Part shown: positions 44,270 to 54,562 of the stretch, piece after piece
How positions within the stretch are numbered: position 1 is the stretch's first letter
How the letters are laid out: each line of letters begins with the position of its first letter
Assembly (NCBI GenBank): GCA_032871835.1
Contig: CM065297.1
Coordinates: forward strand, 808,501-872,500
From: Dipteronia dyeriana
Lineage: Eukaryota; Streptophyta; Magnoliopsida; Sapindales; Sapindaceae
Direction: 5' to 3'
DNA length: 64,000 nt
Notes under the pieces: generated by a model
Told to the model about the DNA's origin: nothing
Databases searched by the model: none
The model's input: only the letters and a program-made list of their open reading frames with translations
Position numbers and translations under genes: made by a program

Positions 44270-45540
44270 GAGGGACTGTTTTGAAATTTATTTGGGCCAT
44301 TATGTGATTTTGAAAAAGTTATGGGGTCAGTTTATAATTTCCAAAACTTAGAGGGCCTGTATGCAATTACGAAAGAGTTTTTGGGGTAGATTTGTAATTA
44401 TTGAAAATTTATGGGGTCAAATTGTAATTTTCAAAAGTTTTAGGCTAAATTTTAATTATGAAAAGTTGAGGGGCCTTTCTGTAATTTTACAAAATAAGAG
44501 GTACTTTTGTAATTTTGATAAAATAAATAAATTTTTATTTATGTTCATTTTATTATTAGGATCAACTTAAAATTAAATATTTGGTGGTATACCTTTTATG
44601 GTTAAATAAAGTTATCAATCATTCTAAATGGATTAATTGAAACAAGATGTCACCAAAGTGACCTTTCTTGTGTAGATTGTTCATGAGGGATGTTGGATGT
44701 TCGTGAGTGTGTAAATTCATGCGGGCATTAGCCGGCCCAAAGGAAGGTTAATACTTGGCCGAACTGTACACACATCTGTGGTGGTAAACATGTGACGATT
44801 ATAAGGTTTTATGTATGAATAATAAGTCGATCCAAAGATACATTTATTATTTAACATAAATTATTGTCAATGTTTGATCACTGCTACAAGAGTACCACGT
44901 GTGTATATATAAATTCATGCGGGTATTGGCCGGCCCAAAAGAAGGTTAATACTTGGCCGAATTGTACACATATCTATGGTGGTAAACATGTGATGATTAT
45001 AAGGTTTTATATGTGAATAATAAGTCGATCCAAAAATAGATTTATTATTTAACATAAATTATTGTCAATGTTTGATCACTAAAACAAGAATACCACTTAC
45101 AATTAATATTATTGTCTAAAGACTTGATATTAATGTTGTACTGAGTATCTTAATATGGGACCGGCCATTATTTGGTATATCTTTTATGGTTAAATAAAGT
45201 GGTCTATCATTCTAAATGGGCTAATTGAAGCAAGATGTCGCCAAAGTGACCTCTCTTGTATAGATTATTCATGAGGGATGTTGGATGTTGGATGTTTTTG
45301 TGTATGTAAATTCATGCGAGTATTAGTCGGCCCAAAGGAAGGTTAATACTTAGCCGACTTGCACACACACATGTGGTGATAAATATGTGACGATTATAAG
45401 GTTTTACATGTGAATAATAAGTCGATCCAAAGATAGATTTATTATTTGACGTTAATTATTGTCAATATTTGATCACTACAACAAGAGTACCGCTTACAAT
45501 TAATTTTACTGTCCAAAGACTTGATATTAATGTTGTGCTA
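44270..45540 (+). repeat. Leader repeats of copia-2
   Basis: First, loose copies of a motif of about 33 bp (GGGGTCAATTTGTAATT type) at 44,270-44,540. Second, larger repeats: a block of about 190 bp starting TAAATTCATGCGGGNATT is present three times (44,712; 44,910; 45,307), and the block before it (TATGGTTAAATAAAGT to GATGTTGGATG) twice (about 44,590 and 45,180). No coding potential. Confidence 0.8.
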
Positions 45541-45664
45541 GGTATCTTGAGATGGGACTTACCATTATTTGGATTTGTTGATCATTGTATTTGGTTATTA
45601 ATGTGAGCATGTTTGTATGTTTTTTTTTATCTCTTTCAAGCTAATGTTTTACAATATCTGCTAA

Positions 45665-46320
45665 TACCAACTTTATACCTATGCTTAATGGGACCAACTT
45701 TAAGGATTGGAAGGAGAACATTGAAATCGTTCTCGGCTGCATGGATCTAGACCTTGCACTTCGGGTTGAGCAACCCGCTTCTCTTACGGATGCAAGTTCT
45801 CCTGATGACAGGAAGAACTTTGAGAAGTGAGATCGCTCAAATCGCATGAGTCTTATGATTATCAAGTGCGGCATTCCGGATGCATTTAGGGGTGGGGTAT
45901 CTGAAAAGATAACCAAAGCCAAGGAGTTCCTAACCGAAATTGAAAAGCGTTTTGTTAAAAACGATAAGGTAGAAACAAGCACGCATTTTCAAAGCTTGAT
46001 TTCTATGAAGTACAAAGGCAAAGGGAACATTAGGGAGTACATTATGGAAATGTCTCATATTGCTTCTAAGCTTAATGCACTGAATCTCGAGTTGTCTGAC
46101 GACTTGATCGTGCATTTGGTATTAATATCTCTTCCTGCACAATACAGCCAGTTTAAGGTCATTTACAACTTTCAAAAGGAGAAATGACTCTTAATGAGCT
46201 CTTAATGAGCTCATTTCTTACTGTGTGCAAGAGGAAGAGAGACTGAAGCGAGACATGACCGAAAGTGCTCATTTGGCTAGCACGTATAAGGATAAGGGTA
46301 AATAGAGGAAGAATAATGAA
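45665..46320 (+). pseudogene. copia-2 gag
   Basis: Reads MLNGTNFKDWKENIEIVLGC then MDLDLALRVEQPASL, a stop at 45,828, and MSLMIIKCGIPDAFRGGVSE. The capsid part follows: FLTEIEKRFVKNDKVETSTH, SMKYKGKGNIREYIMEMSHI and ALNLELSDDLIVHLVLISLP. A 13-bp duplication (TCTTAATGAGCTC, about 46,188) shifts the frame, then VQEEERLKRDMTESAHLAST. No zinc knuckle is seen; the frame ends in a deletion junction. Confidence 0.85.
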
Positions 46321-46344
46321 GTTGCAAAATACCTTATGAGCTTT

Positions 46345-46970
46345 GGATAGGCAAACAAAAAAAAGCCAAGTCTAAAGCATTTTCACATTTGGGGATGTCC
46401 AGCTGAGGCAAGGCCTTACAGGCCACATGAAAAGAAATTGGACTCCAAAACTGTGAGCAGCTACTTCATTGGCTACTCTGAGCGATCAAGGGGCTATCAG
46501 TTTTATGATCCCACACTTAGGTCAAATTTTGAAACGGGAAATGCAACATTTTTTTAGGATGTTGAGTTTGGGGGGGAGAAATAAGGTTAGAGACATTGTC
46601 TTTGAGGAAGAATCGATTTCGATTCTTACTATCGCTTTTGACAATGTGCAGGTTTCTATACCTGTCATTGATCAAGAAGCAAATCTGGATCCTCAACCAG
46701 ACAATGTTGAACAACCCCCCATTCAAGATGAGGTAATTGTTCCTGATGAACAAACTCAACAACCTCAAGAACCAGTGTCATTAAGGCGATCCACTAGAGA
46801 AAGGAGAAATGTTATTCCGGACGTTTTTTTTTTCCGTATTTCTCCAGGAACATGAGGAAAACTTTGGAATTATGGAAAATGATCCAATCAATTTCCATCA
46901 AGCCATGCAGGGTTCCAACTCTCAAAAGTGGATTGATGCCATGAATGAGGAGTATAAGTCTATGCAGGGT
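46345..46970 (+). pseudogene. copia-2 integrase C-terminal remnant, linker and RT start
   Basis: PSLKHFHIWGCPAEARPYRP is the end of the copia integrase catalytic domain, followed by SSYFIGYSERSRGYQFYDPT. Then come an acidic linker (about 46,600-46,790) with SLRRSTRERRNVIP and the RT start (DPINFHQAMQGSNSQKWIDA then MNEEYKSMQ). After this the sequence jumps into mid-RT, a second internal deletion. Confidence 0.82.
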
Positions 46971-46972
46971 TC

Positions 46973-47974
46973 TTGGTTTTATATGTCGATGACATACTGC
47001 TTGCCACAAATGATATAGGCATGTTGCATGAAACCAAGAGATTTCTATCAAATAATTTTGAGATGAGAGATCTTGGTGACATCTCCTTTGTATTAGGGAT
47101 CCAGATACAACGAGATCGTTCTTGGGGTATTCTTGGATTATCACAAAGGAGCTATATCGATACAGTGCTCAAAATGTTTGGCATGCAGGACAACAAACCA
47201 GGTGACACCCTTGTCACTAAGGGAGACAAGTTTAGTCTCAATCAGTGCCCTAAAAGTAACCTTGAAGCTAAGGAAATGCAGAAGATTCTCTATGCATCAA
47301 CTGTAGGGAGTCTAATGTATGCTCAGGTATGTACGCGTCTGGATATTGCGTACATTGTTGGTATATTAAGTAGATATTTAAATAACTCTATGATGGATCA
47401 TTGGAAAGTTGTCAATCAGATTATAAGGTATTTGAAGAGAACAAAATATTACATGCTCACATATAGAAGATCGGATCAGTTTGAGAACATAGAGTATTCC
47501 GACTCTGATTCTGCTAGATGCCAAGACAGTATGAGATCCACATCAGGCTATATATACCTGTTGGCTGGTGGAGCTATTTCTTGGAAGAGTGTCAAACAGA
47601 CACTCATAGCTTCTTCCACCATGGTAGTAGAGTTTGTAGCATGTTATGAGGCATCCAACCATGAAATATGGCTGCGGAATTTTGTCACTGGGCTGCGCAT
47701 TCTGGAGGGTGTTGAAAGACCACTAAAACTATATTGTGACAATAAGTCAGTAGTGCTATATTCTAACAAAAACAGGAACTCATCTAGGTCAAAGCAAATT
47801 GACATTAGGTTCCTAGTTGTGAAGGAAAGAGTTCAGAGTGGGCATATATCCATAGAGCACATTGGGACAAACTCCATGATAGTGGATCCGCTTACAAAAG
47901 GATTACCACCCATGGTCTTTCATGAGCACACTGCTCATATGGGTGTTATTTTGTGTGAGGATATCACAGTATAG
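46973..47974 (+). pseudogene. copia-2 RT C-terminal half and RNase H (333-codon open frame)
   Basis: The longest uninterrupted frame in the window. It begins MVLYVDDILLATNDIGMLHE with the YVDD catalytic box, continues through the thumb (LGDISFVLGIQIQRDRSWGI, YIDTVLKMFGMQ) and VGSLMYAQVCTRLDIAYIVG. RNase H follows: YSDSDSARCQDSMRSTSGY, IASSTMVVEFVACYEASNHE (in functional copies STMEAEF; here VVEF) and KLYCDNKSVVLYSNKN. It ends VDPLTKGLPPMVFHEHTAHM plus a short tail. The N-terminal RT fingers and palm are deleted, so it cannot polymerise DNA. Confidence 0.9.
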
Positions 47975-48389
47975 TGGGAGTTTGTATAATGTTATATTTT
48001 TATTGCTCTATATTTTTATTTTGGATATACTTTTATGTATTTGGATATTTTTCTGATCAGAAATAAAGTATTCGGTTAATTACACTCTATTACATTGTGT
48101 TAAGTTTTGATCTCACTAAGGAATAAAGTAGGATCAGTTGGAATAGACATAAATAGATCACATTGCATGTAATTTCCATGCTACGCGTCCATGATTGATC
48201 TATGTCATTTGGTTATGTTGGTATACGTGACCATTGATGGGTTTAGTCACGCTAAATGTGACGAAAGCCACTTTGATCCTATGTTGGCATAATCAATGGA
48301 CGAGATTGTTTGGATATACCCTAAAATTGTGATAGCAAAATTTTGGAGCTCATAAAGTCATACACATTTGTAAAGTTACATATGTGGCC

Positions 48390-48400
48390 CAGTGGGAGAT
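48390..48400 (+). promoter_or_regulatory. Polypurine tract of copia-2
   Basis: CAGTGGGAGAT directly before the 3' LTR. Confidence 0.85.
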
Positions 48401-48943
48401 TATTGGAAAATTCCATCATATGGGGCCACACAAGTGAACATTAAATGTATTGTGCTATCTTTTGGTTAAACCTAAATTAAAGTGATCTAATTAAGATTTA
48501 AAGTATTAAAGCTTAAGGGTATAATTGTCATGGAATTATTGTTTAGATACCAGAGCGCTATTTCTACTTTTGTTGAGGGGCCGAATTAGAAATAGTCAAC
48601 ATATAATAATTTGATTATTATATATATTTAGGGTTATGGTCCCCAAATTACACGATATTTTTGTTTTCTTTGTATCCCCATCAACAGAGCAAAATAGAAC
48701 ATGTTAGGGTTCATAAAGGTCGTGATAATTTGGAAGATCACAACCCATTCACAAATCTCCAGTGATGGATTCAGGTACGCTTCTGCATTCTATATTTACT
48801 TATTATCTCTTGAATTGATATGGGTTATGTTATATTGTTTAGGGTTTGATTAAGTATGTATAGAAACATGTTTATGTTAAACATTCAGATTATATTTTTG
48901 TGCCTAAGCATGTTATAGTATTGTGTTAATCGAAATTCTTACA
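48401..48943 (+). mobile_element. 3' LTR of copia-2
   Basis: TATTGGAAAATTCC (first G mutated to A) to CGAAATTCTTACA, followed by the CATTG duplication. Confidence 0.93.
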
Positions 48944-48948
48944 CATTG

Positions 48949-50400
48949 TACAGGCTCTTGCAGTTGAAACTACCAATATTATTATTAGAGAAATGGGTGA
49001 TGCATTGTTTTCAATCTTGGTTGATGAATCTCGTGATGTATCAATAAATGAGCTATTGCATTATGTTAACCCTAATGGACAAGTAGTTGAGCGGTTTATT
49101 GGTATCAAACATGTTGCTAGTACTACCGCTCTCTCACTTAAGGCCACAATTGATAATGTATTGTCTGGACACGGATTAAGCATATCTAGATTGTACGAGC
49201 AAGAATGTGCTTATTATATTCATTGTTTTGCTCATCAACTTCAACTGACTCTTGTTGCTTTAGCAAAGAATCATGTAGATGTTCAATCTTTATTCAACAT
49301 TGTTCCCAATGTAGTGAATATTGTTGGAGCTTCACCTAAACATCGTGATATTCTTCGGGATAAGTAAGTCATGGAAGTTTTTAAAGCACTTAAAAGTGGT
49401 GAACTTTCAAATGGGAGATGTCTTAATCAAGAGACTAATTTAAAACGTTCCGGTGATACACGATGGGGTTCACATTATGGTTCTTTAATAAGCATAATCA
49501 CTTTGTTTCCATTTTTAATTGATGTACTTGAGATAATTGCAGATGATGGATCAACTTCTGAGCAAAGATGTGAAGCAAACAATCTAGTGGAGTTGATGCA
49601 ATCATTTACTTTTGTCTTTTGCTTACATTTGATGAAAGATGTACCTGGAATTACAAATGAATTATCTCAAGCCTTGCAGAGAAAAGATCAAGATATAGTA
49701 AATGCTATCAAGTTGGTTGGAATATGTAAGAACCGATTACAAATAACAAGGGAGAATGGATGGGATTCTTTACTTAACCAAGTATCCTATTTTTGTCTCA
49801 AATATAATATTGAAATTCCTAGCATGGATGATATGTTTGTAGCTCGAGGGCGAAAGAGGCGTAAAGCTCAAGAAATCACAAATTTGCATCACTATCAAGT
49901 TGAACTATTTTATGGTATTTTAGATATGCAAATTCAAGAGCTAAATAGTCGGGTCAATGAGACAAATACCGAGTTACTTGTTTGTTTGGCATGTTTAAGT
50001 CGAAGTGAATCCTTTTATACTTTTAATAAGAAAAAATTGATACGCCTTGCTCAGTTTTACTCAAAGGATTTTTTTCTTGCAGATATTATGATACTTGGTT
50101 GTTAACTTGAGACTTATATTATGGATATGCGTTCTAGTGTTGAGTTTTCAAATTTGAATGGAATTTCTGAACTTGCAATAATGATGGTTGCCAATAAAAA
50201 GGACAAGGTATTTCCATTGGTGTACTTACTTTTGACATTAGCATTGATTCTACCGGTTGCTACTGCTACTGTTGAGAGATAATTTTCTGCTGAAAATTAT
50301 AAAAACTCGATTGTGCAAAAGGATGAGAGATTAGTGGATGAATGACAATTTGGTTGTTTATATAGAAAATGACATATCTGATGGCATTGATAATGAGATT
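48949..50400 (+). pseudogene. hAT transposase, 3' part
   Basis: Continues the frame broken at 43,311: MGDALFSILVDESRDVSINE (first catalytic Asp region), VVERFIGIKHVASTTALSLK, ECAYYIHCFAHQLQLTLVAL (CxxH motif), RSGDTRWGSHYGSL and VSYFCLKYNIEIPSMDDMFV. Then comes the C-terminal hAT dimerisation region, ILPVATATVER to FSAENYKNSIVQKDERLVDE (about 50,250-50,340). A stop at 49,365 splits it and further stops follow 50,103. Between GLSISRL and YEQECAYYIH roughly 25-30 residues usual in this family, including the GxGYDGA segment, are missing. Confidence 0.87.
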
Positions 50401-50646
50401 GTCATGCAACATTTTCAAAAGATGAAACCACGTCGAGGACAGTTGTAAATATGTTTGAAGAATTATATGAATCTATATGTTACAACTTTTTGTTTAGTCA
50501 AATTTTTTGTTTGTTTCAGTGTATAACCTTTGGAAACTTGGGATGTTTCATTTTCGATAATGTATTATAAATTGTTAAAAAAAAGTATATTTTTTTTTAT
50601 TATTTCATGGTGCACCCCCTGAATAAAATTCATGGCTCCGTCTATG

Positions 50647-50654
50647 GCCTCAAG
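50647..50654. repeat. Target-site duplication of the hAT element, right copy
   Basis: GCCTCAAG, identical to 41465-41472. Confidence 0.9.
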
Positions 50655-51767
50655 CCTAGTCTATTAACCTCTCATGCATTGGTAACCGGATTAATTTCTT
50701 CCACAATTCTCATTGGAAAATAAATATCATCCATCTGAACTTCTATTTCGCATGAAATCTGTTTGTCCAATGGAGCACAAATCACCAGTCTTCCAAAATC
50801 CAGTCTTTCTTTCCTAATTGTGGCCTCTTCGATCCATATTGTCTCACCGACTTGTCCTCCAAGTTTTTTAAAGAAAGCTTGGCTCTAACATTTTAGTGGG
50901 ACACCATGAACTTCAACCCATCTATTCTTGAAATTACTCATTGGTTGCATCGAATCCCTCAATTTGACCATCGATACAAAACAATCCTCCCAAAAAAAAA
51001 TTGTTCTTAATGAAGCCATCTCGATCACTTTCCGATTTGAAAAACCAGATTATACTTTTCTGACCCAAGTAACTGATGCGAAAACAAAACCTCTGTTCTC
51101 AAGTTTTCGGTTTACCTAATCGACGTTGGCAAATTACTCAAGGACTCCGATTGCACTTCTCGACAACCATTCCTCTGTCTCTTTGGATCCCCGCCATGAC
51201 AAAACCATTCTCTGATCTAAAACTCCCCTCTTGTCTTCCTTCATTGTTTCCGCATAAGAACGTTTGTTTTGTTGATATGACTTACTAGCATACTCTTCCT
51301 TGACCATGTTCCTCGTCTCTCTGTTATGGCCTACCAAAGGCCTATGATACCTCATTTGAGATCTGGTATTATAATGACGCTGATTCAATTCATAGGATGT
51401 AACCTTGGTTGTTATTGGCCACCCTTACACATGCATTCCTTTTACCTTCTCTGCCACCTTCTCTGCCTCCTCTAGTGATCCAAAACTTATGAAAGCAAAG
51501 CAGCCCCTATAGGCGTTCTTTTTTTAGGACAGAAAAATATCCCTCACCTTTCCAAAAATCTTAAAGATCCCCCAAAGACCCATAATATCCACTACGGGGT
51601 TAAGGTTACAAACGAAAACCGATACTAACCCCTCTATGAAGTCCTTGTTTGTTCCCTGATTGACCCCTCTGATAGCCTTCGTCTTCCATACCCTGAGTAT
51701 TTGGAAAACCTCTCTATTCTCTCTAAAAAAAATCTTTTTTATTGTCACAAAAGAGTTAGTTTTACTA
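50655..51767 (-). pseudogene. LINE-1 ORF1, N-terminal part with RRM
   Basis: From the 5' end at 51,767 the minus strand gives TNSFVTIKKIFFRENREVFQ, then an RRM: VSVFVCNLNPVVDIMG (RNP2-like), GLWGIFKIFGKVRDIFL, RGCFAFISFGSLEEAEKVAE (RNP1-like). A middle part follows with NRRNMVKEEY-type basic sequence, then WVEVHGVPLKC, SQAFFKKLGGQVGETIWIEE and RLDFGRLVICAPLDKQISCE, a pattern of plant LINE ORF1/DUF4283-related proteins. Stops and frame changes break it. It joins 41,421 across the hAT insertion. Confidence 0.78.
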
Positions 51768-52060
51768 ATCAAAGTTTCCTTTACTTCTAACAAACTAACG
51801 GTCTAAATTTATTTGGGTATGTAGTCCTTCTAACCAATAGAAACATTGCACTACAATCAATGTTGTCAACATAGTTGTCCAGCCTTATAACAAAGTTTTT
51901 TTGAGCAGGTATAGAGAAGCAAACGTTAATGCAGTTATGCACATAGAGAATTCTATCGGTGGACCCTTTCATTTTTCATTTCAATTTAAATTCTTTAGCA
52001 ATCAAACATTAGATGCTAGTGAGATATTGGAAATGCTTGAACATTAGATGCTAGTGAGAT
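51768..52060. other. Right part of the unit A flank block (matches 63353-63642)
   Basis: TSD, then CTTCTAACCAATAGAA, GTTGTCCAGCC, AGCAGGTATAGAGAAGCAAA, GGTGGACCCTTTCATTTTTC and GATATTGGAAATGCTTGAA. All are present in order at 63,353-63,642. A 22-bp direct repeat (ACATTAGATGCTAGTGAGATAT) at about 52,004 and 52,040 marks the border with unit B. Confidence 0.8.
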
Positions 52061-52691
52061 ATGTATTTTGATTCATATTTATAATGGTGTCACAATTACT
52101 ACAGTATGTTCATTTGTGCAACTTGAAATAGAGAGTCCTTGTAAGCTGAGAGTTATAAGAGTACACTTGGTTGGGCATAGTTGGGTGTAATATTGGAGGT
52201 AAAGATAATAGGTAGATGTTATGCCTTTCAGATTCAGTTGTTGTTATCTTCAATTCTTTTCAACCTCTTTTTCAACCATTTTATGCAGCTTCATCCAAAC
52301 TCTTGTGGCCATCTTCAGCAATCAGCAATGGTCTTGCTCTCACTCCTTCAATGGGGTATTTATTCCATCCCTACAACTACAATCATTTGCTAGTTTCCCA
52401 AAAGCTGTCTAATGAGTGTGTAATTATGTGCATATCTGTGCCATAGGTGGAATAGTTGGAATCACTTCCGCTGTCAGATCAATGAGAATGTCATACGAGA
52501 AACAGGTGCAATTGTTCAATTTACTATGCATGTATCGTTGATCACCAATAATGAGTAAGTTTTTGCATCAAGGTTTCATTATATAGTTTATATTATATAC
52601 TGATATGTACAAACATCCAAATGTTCAAACAGCTGATGCACTAGTATCAGGTGGACTATCCAAACTTGGATACCAGTATATCAACTTAGGT

Positions 52692-53245
52692 TCAATATGG
52701 ACTTGAATCATGGACAGTACGATGGATATTAACGCGATATATGGAGTTTGGGAGTGAGCATGTTGGAATTCTATCTGGGGAGATTCCCTTTCGCAGTTTC
52801 ATGGCAGGGTGGTTGGGCCAGTTTGATGTGTGCCATTTGTATGACTCAACCACCGGTGGCATCGCCCACTGCTTCGCGGGAGTTTCATGATTTTATCTCT
52901 TGTTGTTTGCAGATTGAGCCTCACAAAAGGTGGACTGCAACCAAGTTGTTACAGCATCCGTTTATATTGAGAGGAGGAAGCGGCGGGGCTGGAGCTGGAG
53001 GTGCAGCAGCAGCAGCAGTGCAAAGCCAACAGGTTCATAGGAATCTGCATCAGTTGTTGCCACCTCCGCAACCTCGTTCAACTCAGTTGTTACTTTTTGT
53101 TCATTTTGGTTTCTTATTTTTGTTTGATATTATAATGATATTATGATAATCATGATGATGGTAGTGGTCATGGGGGGTTCAGATTTGATTTTTAGGAAAT
53201 TGGTAGGGGTGGGTTGGGGTTGGTGTTCTTATGGTGGAGGAGTTA
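52692..53245 (+). pseudogene. 5'-truncated MAP kinase kinase (MKK4/5-like) retrocopy in an intron
   Basis: Starts at kinase subdomain IX with DLNHGQYDGY, a stop, then [20 protein letters not shown]. It continues [40 protein letters not shown] (subdomain XI, Arg mostly kept), [11 protein letters not shown] and an Ala/Gly linker, then the [15 protein letters not shown] tail, [17 protein letters not shown], and about 130 bases of 3' UTR. The N-terminus, ATP site and activation loop are absent. Intron-less, 5'-truncated and placed in the sense direction directly behind a splice donor of alpha-galactosidase exon 3. This is typical of an LINE-mobilised processed pseudogene, although no poly-A or TSD is clear. 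Confidence 0.82.
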
Positions 53246-53632
53246 CCTAAACAAGAAAAGATCCAAATTAACAAAATAAGAAAATAAAGAAATTGTATAA
53301 ATCCAGTCTAATCCGTTGGAGTCAGATCGAGGTTCCTTCTTCATTGCCCTACATCAGTTAGGATTATCAACTTTTGATCAATCCATAATGGATCGATCAA
53401 TCTTGTCTTTTGATAATGTTTTTTTTACCAGAAAAAGAACTTACTCTCTGCTATTACTGGTTCAAAAAAAAGTATATCAACTTAGGTAACAAAATGACTT
53501 GGGAAAAAAGCATCTTAAGCTCTGTCATGTGCATATCATGATTCTTTTGTTCTTGTAAATCAACTCATGTTATGTTCTTTACGTTTGCCAGTTGATTGGG
53601 GTGAATCAAATCGTGTTTCTCAGGTTCATTTG

Positions 53633-53811
53633 GGTGCGTTTGGCACAGAGATTGGACAAGACAAGGTGTGACTGGACAGGACAGGACTAGACATGTTGTT
53701 CTATGTTGTGTTTAGAAGGCCTAAACAGAACTATAAACTGTATTGTTATGCATTTGGTATGGCTGGGACAGGACGAAACAAGAGATTCAAATAACCAGAG
53801 TACCCCTCTTA

Positions 53812-53868
<57 letters not shown>

Positions 53869-53888
53869 TTATATAACAACATAGACTA

Positions 53889-53930
<42 letters not shown>

Positions 53931-54203
53931 TGTAATAATATTAAATACTATTATATATAATGATCTATAACATATTATTACATTATATATAATAGTATGA
54001 TATATAATATTTAATATTAGTATATATAGAAAATATAATATATGATATAATAAACATTATTATAATATCATATATATATATATATATATTATTGTAATAT
54101 ATATTATATATAATAATATAAAAAATATATTATATTTACATTACATATAGATTTTACATAAGATATATATATATAAATCATACATATTATGTGTTGTAAT
54201 ATA

Positions 54204-54235
<32 letters not shown>

Positions 54236-54562
54236 GTTTAATATATCTTATATATATATATATATATACTATATTATATTATTATATTTAGTAATATAAT
54301 ATAATATAATATAATATATGTAATTATAATATATAATTTATTGGATATGATTGTATTTGTTTTAAAATTTAAAGGATAAATTGGTCTTTTGACACTTGTC
54401 CCATGTCACAGGACAAGTTGTCCTAGGGTCTTGGATGAGACAAGGTTTTGTGATTTTTGTCCCACATTGTCTCGTCCTGTCCCATGCTAAGGACACACCA
54501 AATGTGGACAATAACAAACTGTCTCACATTGTCCTGTCTTGTCTCGCGTACCAAAAGCACCC
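53633..54562. mobile_element. MITE with GGGTGCGTTTGG-type ends in alpha-galactosidase intron 4
   Basis: Left end GGTGCGTTTGGCACAGAGAT and right end (reverse complement) GGGTGCTTTTGGTACGCGAG. Both run on into GGACAAGACAAGG-like subterminal repeats. The flanks give TTG on both sides, and unit A shows the empty site (CATTTGCTTT at about 29,570). The core, 53,812-54,340, is almost pure A/T. Superfamily is uncertain (PIF/Harbinger-like or hAT-like); no coding capacity. Confidence 0.8.
53812..54340. repeat. AT-only low-complexity core with several (TA)n runs
   Basis: Long (TA)n stretches at about 53,815-53,860 and 53,896-53,927, and shorter ones to 54,340, separated by TAATAT words. Fully inside the MITE. 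Confidence 0.9.

Larger units (their letters stand above)
43312..48943 (+). mobile_element. Ty1/copia retrotransposon copia-2, internally deleted
   Basis: Two 543-bp LTRs (43312-43854 and 48401-48943) with about 28 mismatches by eye (about 95% identity) and a perfect CATTG duplication. The interior has a PBS, a 1.8-kb leader with repeats, gag, a small integrase remnant and the 3' half of RT plus RNase H. Protease, the integrase catalytic core and the N-terminal half of RT are deleted. It inserted into the hAT transposase gene. Confidence 0.93.
41473..50646 (+). mobile_element. hAT-type DNA transposon with nested copia-2
   Basis: Terminal inverted repeats CATGGACGGAGCCAATGAA (left) and TTCATGGCTCCGTCTATG (right) and a perfect 8-bp duplication (GCCTCAAG) define a hAT element inserted in LINE-1 ORF1. 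A second copy of the left end lies 43 bp upstream (41430). Without the nested copia-2 and its TSD copy it is about 3.5 kb. It encodes a ZMYM-type (TTF zinc finger, DUF4371, hAT dimerisation) transposase, split in two by copia-2. Confidence 0.9.
38628..51767 (-). mobile_element. L1-type LINE (LINE-1), interrupted by a hAT element
   Basis: A T-run at the left end (poly-A tail on the minus strand) and 13-bp target-site duplications bound a LINE read from 51,767 leftwards: ORF1 with RRM, the hAT insertion, rest of ORF1, endonuclease, then RNase H and 3' UTR. Without the insertion the element is about 4 kb. The RT domain is missing, so it is defective. Unit B gives the empty site. Confidence 0.85.

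Noticed and set aside
52748..53146. A functional protein kinase gene
   Set aside because: Only the last third of the kinase domain is present, with an in-frame stop upstream. The ATP-binding and catalytic loops are missing.
53743..53928. Tyr/Ile-rich open frame
   Set aside because: It is the translation of (TA)n microsatellite sequence inside a MITE.
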